Shown here piece by piece: positions 60,085 to 64,000 of a stretch of 64,000 nucleotides of DNA. Both the position numbers and the translations under genes were made by a program. The notes beneath the pieces are model-generated. The model worked only from the letters and a program-made list of their open reading frames with translations, was not told the origin of the DNA and searched no databases. Source of the stretch: Streptococcus oralis Uo5 (GTDB lineage Bacteria > Bacillota > Bacilli > Lactobacillales > Streptococcaceae). Position 1 is the first letter of the stretch. Each line of letters starts with the position of its first letter. The stretch covers positions 901,001-965,000 of the forward strand of contig NC_015291.1 of NCBI RefSeq assembly GCF_000253155.1, written 5' to 3'.

Positions 60085-61425
60085 ATGTATCCAACCCATC
60101 AATTTAAAGATAAGTTTGTCTTATTTCTTAAGATATTTTTCCCTATCCTGATTTACCAGTTTGCCAATTATTCTGCCTCATTTGTTGATACAACCATGAC
60201 TGGGCAATACAATACTATGGACTTGGCAGGTGTATCAACTGCAACGAGTCTATGGAATCCTTTCTTTACTTTTTTAACAGGGATTGTTTCGGCCATGGTT
60301 CCCATCATAGGCCATCATCTGGGACGGGGCAAAAAGGAAGAAGTGGCATCTGATTTTTACCAATTCATCTACTTAGCTTTCGGACTGTCTTTGGTCTTGC
60401 TTGGAATGGTAGTATTCTTAGCGCCACCTGTCTTAAACAACATCGGACTAGAAGCTCAAGTGGCGGCAGTTGCAGTTTCCTATCTTTGGTACCTGTCTAT
60501 CGGGATTATTCCCTTGTTGCTGTTCAGTGTCATTCGCTCTTTGTTGGATTCTCTTGGATTGACCAAGCTATCGATGTATCTCATGCTCCTATTACTTCCG
60601 CTCAATAGTGGTTTTAACTATCTCTTGATATATGGAGCTTTCGGTTTTCCTGAGCTTGGTGGCGCAGGAGCAGGGCTAGGAACTTCCCTAGCCTATTGGG
60701 TTTTATTGGGGATTTCTATTCTTGTTTTGTTCAAACAGGAAAGATTAAAAACGTTACATCTTGAAAAACGGATTCCACTTAATATAGATAAAATCAAGGA
60801 AGGTGTTCGATTAGGTCTACCAATCGGGGGAACCGTATTTGCTGAAGTAGCCATTTTCTCTGTGGTTGGACTAATCATGGCTAAGTTTTCATCGCTTATC
60901 ATCGCCAGTCACCAGTCAGCTATGAATTTTTCGAGTCTCATGTATGCTTTTCCTATGAGTATTTCCTCTGCTATGGCGATTGTTGTGTCTTACGAGGTGG
61001 GGGCCAAACGTTTTGAGGATGCAAAAACCTATGCTCGTCTGGGAAGAGTAACCGCCCTTATGTTTGCAGGTCTTACCCTGTCCTTTCTCTACATTTTTAG
61101 AGATCGTGTAGCAAATCTATATGGAAATGGCCCTCAGTTCATTGAAACAACTGCTGTATTTCTAACCTACAGTCTCTTTTTTCAGTTAGCTGATACCTTT
61201 GCGGCTCCTCTCCAAGGAATTTTAAGAGGCTATAAGGACACTATCGTTCCTTTCTATCTTGGATTAATCGGATATTGGGGAGTAGCGATACCACTAGGAT
61301 ATCTACTAGATCAAGCAACTGACTTAGGGGCATTTGCCTACTGGATTGGGTTAATTGCCAGCTTGATTGTTTCTGGTTGTTTGTATCAATGGCGTTTGAA
61401 AACCGTAATGAAAAAATTGAGCTAA
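60085..61425 (+). CDS. MATE family efflux transporter
   Basis: 446 aa with 12 predicted membrane helices in two related halves (FLKIFFPILIYQFANYSASFVDTTMTGQY at the start; LGLPIGGTVFAEVAIFSVVGLIM in the second half). It is the NorM/DinF-like cation-coupled drug exporter type; substrate unknown. It follows pyrC by 41 nt and is followed by a terminator. Confidence 0.92.
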   Translation: MYPTHQFKDKFVLFLKIFFPILIYQFANYSASFVDTTMTGQYNTMDLAGVSTATSLWNPFFTFLTGIVSAMVPIIGHHLGRGKKEEVASDFYQFIYLAFGLSLVLLGMVVFLAPPVLNNIGLEAQVAAVAVSYLWYLSIGIIPLLLFSVIRSLLDSLGLTKLSMYLMLLLLPLNSGFNYLLIYGAFGFPELGGAGAGLGTSLAYWVLLGISILVLFKQERLKTLHLEKRIPLNIDKIKEGVRLGLPIGGTVFAEVAIFSVVGLIMAKFSSLIIASHQSAMNFSSLMYAFPMSISSAMAIVVSYEVGAKRFEDAKTYARLGRVTALMFAGLTLSFLYIFRDRVANLYGNGPQFIETTAVFLTYSLFFQLADTFAAPLQGILRGYKDTIVPFYLGLIGYWGVAIPLGYLLDQATDLGAFAYWIGLIASLIVSGCLYQWRLKTVMKKLS

Positions 61426-61480
61426 TTTTTGGGAAATATCCTGAAAAAGAACTTTGTGAAAAAACGCTCTAACTAGAGGG

Positions 61481-61508
61481 AATCCCTGTTTTAACAGGGA
61501 TTTATTTT
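61481..61508 (+). terminator. Terminator after the MATE gene
   Basis: AATCCCTG / CAGGGATT stem, 6-nt loop, then TATTTTTT. Confidence 0.88.
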
Positions 61509-61540
61509 TTTATATTGTGAAATTTTATTAGCCATATACT

Positions 61541-61569
61541 TTGACAGTGTATACTAAAAAAGGTAAAAT
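61541..61569 (+). promoter_or_regulatory. Promoter of the pdh/acetoin dehydrogenase operon
   Basis: TTGACA (61541-61546), 17-nt spacer, TAAAAT (61564-61569). Consensus -35; about 34 nt before the pdhA ATG. Confidence 0.85.
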
Positions 61570-61603
61570 AGTAAGGTAAGAACAAAGTTAGAAAGGCAAG
61601 ATT

Positions 61604-62572
61604 ATGTCAACTTTAGATAAGAATCTTTTGCTAGAGATGTTCCGTAAGATGGAAGAAATCCGTCGCATGGACTTAAAAATTGCTCAGTTAGTGAAAAAGG
61701 GGAAAGTTCCCGGTATGACTCACTTTTCTGTCGGAGAGGAAGCAGCTAACGTCGGAGCGATGCTGGCTCTTAATCCAGATGATCTGATTACTTCCAACCA
61801 CCGTGGCCATGGACAGGCTATTGCCAAAGGAATTGACCTCAATGGAATGATGGCAGAAATCCTTGGTAAGTACACCGGTACTTGTAAAGGAAAAGGTGGT
61901 TCCATGCATATTGCTGACCTTGATGCTGGTAACCTCGGTGCCAATGGTATCGTAGGTGGTGGTATGGGAATCGCTGTTGGTGCAGCCCTCAGTCAGCAAA
62001 TGCAAAACACTGGAAAAATTGTCGTTTGCTTCTTTGGAGATGGCGCGACCAATGAAGGTGTTTTCCACGAAGCAGTGAACATGGCTTCTATCTGGAACCT
62101 ACCAGTCATTTTCTACTGCATCAACAACGGTTATGGGATCTCTGCGGATATCAAGAAAATGACCAATGTGGAGCATATCCATCAACGTAGTGCTGCTTAT
62201 GGAATCCCTGGAATGTTTATCGAAGATGGAAACAATGTCATCGATGTCTATGAAGGATTTAAGAAAGCCGTAGACCATGTTCGTGGTGGCAATGGACCAG
62301 TTTTGATCGAAAGTGTAACCTATCGCTGGCTTGGTCACTCATCATCTGACCCTGGTAAATATCGTACGCGTGAAGAAGTGGAATTGTGGAAACAAAAAGA
62401 CCCAATCGAAAACCTTCGCAAGTACCTCGTTGAAAATAATATTGCGAGTGCAGAAGAATTGGAAGAAATTCAAGCACAAGTCAAGGAAGCAGTGGAAGCT
62501 TCTGTTAAATTTGCAGAAGAAAGTCCATTCCCACCACTAGAATCCGCATTTGAAGATATTTACGCAGACTAA
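61604..62572 (+). CDS. pdhA: Pyruvate/acetoin dehydrogenase E1 component, alpha subunit
   Basis: 322 aa. Thiamine diphosphate enzyme: GDGATNEGVFHEAVNMASIWNLPVIFYCINN (GDG...NN TPP motif) near residue 146, TSNHRGHGQAIAKG near 63, and the phosphorylation-loop-like RWLGHSSSDPGKYRT. With E1 beta it decarboxylates pyruvate (or acetoin; the two families are hard to tell apart by sequence). Starts the operon. Confidence 0.93.
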   Translation: MSTLDKNLLLEMFRKMEEIRRMDLKIAQLVKKGKVPGMTHFSVGEEAANVGAMLALNPDDLITSNHRGHGQAIAKGIDLNGMMAEILGKYTGTCKGKGGSMHIADLDAGNLGANGIVGGGMGIAVGAALSQQMQNTGKIVVCFFGDGATNEGVFHEAVNMASIWNLPVIFYCINNGYGISADIKKMTNVEHIHQRSAAYGIPGMFIEDGNNVIDVYEGFKKAVDHVRGGNGPVLIESVTYRWLGHSSSDPGKYRTREEVELWKQKDPIENLRKYLVENNIASAEELEEIQAQVKEAVEASVKFAEESPFPPLESAFEDIYAD

Positions 62573-62587
62573 GGAGAAAGAGATAAA

Positions 62588-63580
62588 ATGGAAACAAAAA
62601 CAATGTCGTTCCGTGACACCATTATCCTTGCTATGTCTGAGGAAATGCGTCGCGATGAAAATGTGTTCTTGATGGGAGAAGACGTCGGTGTCTTCGGAGG
62701 AGACTTCGGAACTTCTGTTGGAATGCTCGAAGAATTTGGTCCAGAACGTGTCCGTGACTGTCCTATTTCTGAAGCTGCTATCTCTGGAGCAGCAGCAGGA
62801 GCAGCCATGACAGGACTTCGTCCAATCGTCGATATGACCTTCATGGACTTCTCGGTTATTGCCATGGACAATATCGTCAACCAAGCTGCTAAAACACGTT
62901 ATATGTTTGGTGGTAAAGGTCAGGTTCCAATGACTGTCCGCTGTGCAGCTGGTAACGGAGTTGGTTCTGCTGCCCAGCACTCACAATCTTTAGAGTCTTG
63001 GTTCACTCACATTCCTGGACTAAAGGTTGTAGCGCCTGGTACGCCTGCTGACATGAAAGGACTTCTCAAGTCTTCTATCCGTGATAACAACCCTGTTATC
63101 ATCCTTGAGTACAAGTCAGAATTTAACCAAAAAGGGGAAGTGCCAGTTGATCCAGACTATACAATCCCACTTGGGGTTGGGGAAATCAAACGCCAAGGTA
63201 CAGATGTAACAGTTGTTACTTACGGAAAAATGCTTCGACGTGTGGTTCAAGCTGCTGAAGAATTGGCAGAAGAAGGAATTTCAGTTGAAATTGTGGACCC
63301 ACGTACCCTTGTTCCACTTGATAAGGATATCATCATCAACTCAGTTAAGAAGACTGGTAAAGTTGTTCTGGTCAACGATGCCCACAAAACAAGTGGCTAT
63401 ATCGGCGAGATTTCAGCAATTATTTCAGAATCAGAAGCATTTGACTATCTAGATGCGCCAATCCGCCGTTGCGCAGGAGAAGATGTGCCAATGCCTTACG
63501 CACAAAACCTAGAAAATGCAATGATTCCAACAGTTGAAAGCATCAAAGATGCAATCCGTAAAACCTATAACAAAGAATAA
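62588..63580 (+). CDS. pdhB: Pyruvate/acetoin dehydrogenase E1 component, beta subunit
   Basis: 330 aa. FRDTIILAMSEEMRRDENVFLMGEDVGVFGG (Glu that activates TPP), ISEAAISGAAAGAAMTGLRPIVDMTFMDF, AQHSQSLESWFTHIPGLKVVAPGTPADMKG and a transketolase C-terminal domain (DPRTLVPLDKD). Forms the alpha2-beta2 E1 with pdhA. AGGAG before ATG. A terminator follows, so the E2 gene may depend on readthrough. Confidence 0.94.
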   Translation: METKTMSFRDTIILAMSEEMRRDENVFLMGEDVGVFGGDFGTSVGMLEEFGPERVRDCPISEAAISGAAAGAAMTGLRPIVDMTFMDFSVIAMDNIVNQAAKTRYMFGGKGQVPMTVRCAAGNGVGSAAQHSQSLESWFTHIPGLKVVAPGTPADMKGLLKSSIRDNNPVIILEYKSEFNQKGEVPVDPDYTIPLGVGEIKRQGTDVTVVTYGKMLRRVVQAAEELAEEGISVEIVDPRTLVPLDKDIIINSVKKTGKVVLVNDAHKTSGYIGEISAIISESEAFDYLDAPIRRCAGEDVPMPYAQNLENAMIPTVESIKDAIRKTYNKE

Positions 63581-63610
63581 TCTTACATAAATTGAATTAT
63601 GTAAGATTTT
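63581..63610 (+). terminator. Terminator after pdhB
   Basis: TCTTACATAA / TTATGTAAGA stem (10 bp), loop ATTGAA, then TTTT and later T5. It overlaps nothing and lies inside the presumed operon. Confidence 0.8.
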
Positions 63611-63626
63611 AGAGATTTTTAACTTT

Positions 63627-63786
63627 AGTAACTTAAGACATGTGTTGTATTCAAGTGATTTGAAGAGTTGCGACATGAGTGAGTCGAATCGATAATATTC
63701 GACGAATGAATTAGTAAGTCTACAAGGTTGACCGCCTGATAGCGGCAACCGTAGTAATTTGAGTCACGTTCCGTGTCCAAGTTACT
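63627..63786 (+). ncRNA. Multi-hairpin region between pdhB and the E2 gene
   Basis: A closing helix AGTAACTT (63627-63634) with AAGTTACT (63779-63786), extended by GAC/GTC, encloses GTCGAAT / ATTCGAC (63683-63703), GGTTG-CCGC / GCGG-CAACC (63726-63750) and CACG / CGTG (63765-63775). No coding frame is convincing. It looks like a branched RNA or a decayed repeat. Function unknown. Confidence 0.5.
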
Positions 63787-63793
63787 TGTAGAG

Positions 63794-63897
63794 TTGAACA
63801 TGGGCTAAAAGCTCGGAAAAAAGATAAATCTCCTTGACTTCATCGAAGTCTGCGTAGATTTCATATTTTTCGGTCGCTTTTAAACGCCCTTAGTATC
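63794..63897 (+). ncRNA. Structured leader-like element B upstream of the E2 gene
   Basis: Same architecture as 44961-45067: GGGC-TAAAAGC (63802-63812) with GCTTTTA-AAC-GCCC (63876-63889); GAAAAA (63816-63821) with TTTTTC (63866-63871); apical GACTTC / GAAGTC (63836-63850). It ends CTTAGTATC, 21 nt before ATG 63919, as in element A. Confidence 0.6.
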
Positions 63898-63918
63898 ATA
63901 AATAGAATTGGAGAGGTC

Positions 63919-64000
63919 ATGGCTGATGACAAGCTAAGAGCGACTCCTGCGGCTAGAAAGTTAGCGGATGAACTAGGTATCAACCTCTACGACGTTTCTG
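63919..64000 (+). CDS. pdhC: Dihydrolipoamide acetyltransferase (E2), 3' end missing, no lipoyl domain
   Basis: Only 27 codons are in the window. ATG 63919 has GGAGAGG upstream. The protein begins directly with the E3-binding (peripheral subunit-binding) domain, ATPAARKLADELGINLYDVS; the upstream region holds stop codons and structured elements, so no N-terminal lipoyl domain is encoded. From memory, pneumococcal E2 is like this and the lipoyl domain sits on the E3 (DLD) subunit. Confidence 0.88.
   Translation, partial: MADDKLRATPAARKLADELGINLYDVS

Overview
The window is a low-GC Firmicute chromosome segment that I assign to Streptococcus, mitis group (S. mitis, S. oralis, S. infantis or a close relative). 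The reasons are the gene content (VicRK-VicX with a single-TM VicK, GapN, a glgBCDA cluster, a CPYC Bta protein, an E2 subunit without lipoyl domain), many extended -10 promoters (TGnTATAAT), and neighbour orders recalled from S. pneumoniae (rex/DUF1831/cysteine desulfurase/prs/CYTH/relQ/nadK/rluD/pta, ligA-pulA-gapN-glg, ung-mutX-pyrC-MATE-pdh). The species cannot be fixed from the sequence alone. No rRNA, tRNA or CRISPR array was recognised.

Layout. 1-2490: an AT-rich, foreign-looking two-gene unit (a glycine-rich membrane protein cut by the left edge, and a protein with a nuclease-like core). 2664-7531: fhs, pcrA, radC. 7546-12827 (minus strand): a hypothetical gene, a glutamine amidotransferase-like hydrolase, rex, then the cysteine desulfurase/DUF1831/small-protein unit, prs and a CYTH protein. 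12956-16340: relQ, nadK, an RluD-type synthase and pta. 16423-20518: mutY and the essential vicRKX operon. 20553-22729 (minus): bta and pgm. 23140-28399: lipoprotein, ABC-F ATPase, an Rgg regulator and an MFS pump. 28489-30447: ligA. 30597-40530: pullulanase, gapN and glgBCDA. 40589-44889: serB, glycerate kinase, DUF1694 gene, eno and a YkgJ-family gene. 45089-50192: an AraC/GyrI-type regulator, a three-gene envelope-glycan unit, a BtrH-like protein and a ClbS/DfsB protein. 50193-55735: an AT-rich mosaic island with a relaxase remnant, a complete type IIS restriction-modification pair and a broken PHP-domain chimera. 55736-64000: yjjG-type HAD, a small hypothetical, DUF4336, ung, mutX, pyrC, a MATE pump and the pyruvate/acetoin dehydrogenase genes, running off the right edge inside the E2 gene.

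How parts work together. The glg genes plus pullulanase form a glycogen cycle, and a cre-like site just after the predicted glgB start site suggests CcpA control. Rex, GapN, Eno, Pta and the dehydrogenase complex are central carbon and redox functions. MutY, MutX, Ung, LigA, PcrA and RadC cover oxidised-base, uracil and general DNA repair.

Most notable observations: (1) four genes (mutY, the ABC-F gene, ligA, the DUF1694 gene) have a -10 hexamer exactly 6 nt before ATG and no well-spaced Shine-Dalgarno, which predicts leaderless mRNAs; (2) two structured elements with covarying helices lie exactly 21 nt upstream of the ATG of two unrelated genes (the AraC-type regulator and the E2 gene); (3) a further multi-hairpin region separates pdhB from the E2 gene; (4) a terminator hairpin whose 3' arm is the radC ribosome binding site; (5) the left-edge membrane/nuclease-like pair; (6) a type IIS system joining a double-domain methyltransferase carrying an N-terminal HTH to an AlwI-like endonuclease.
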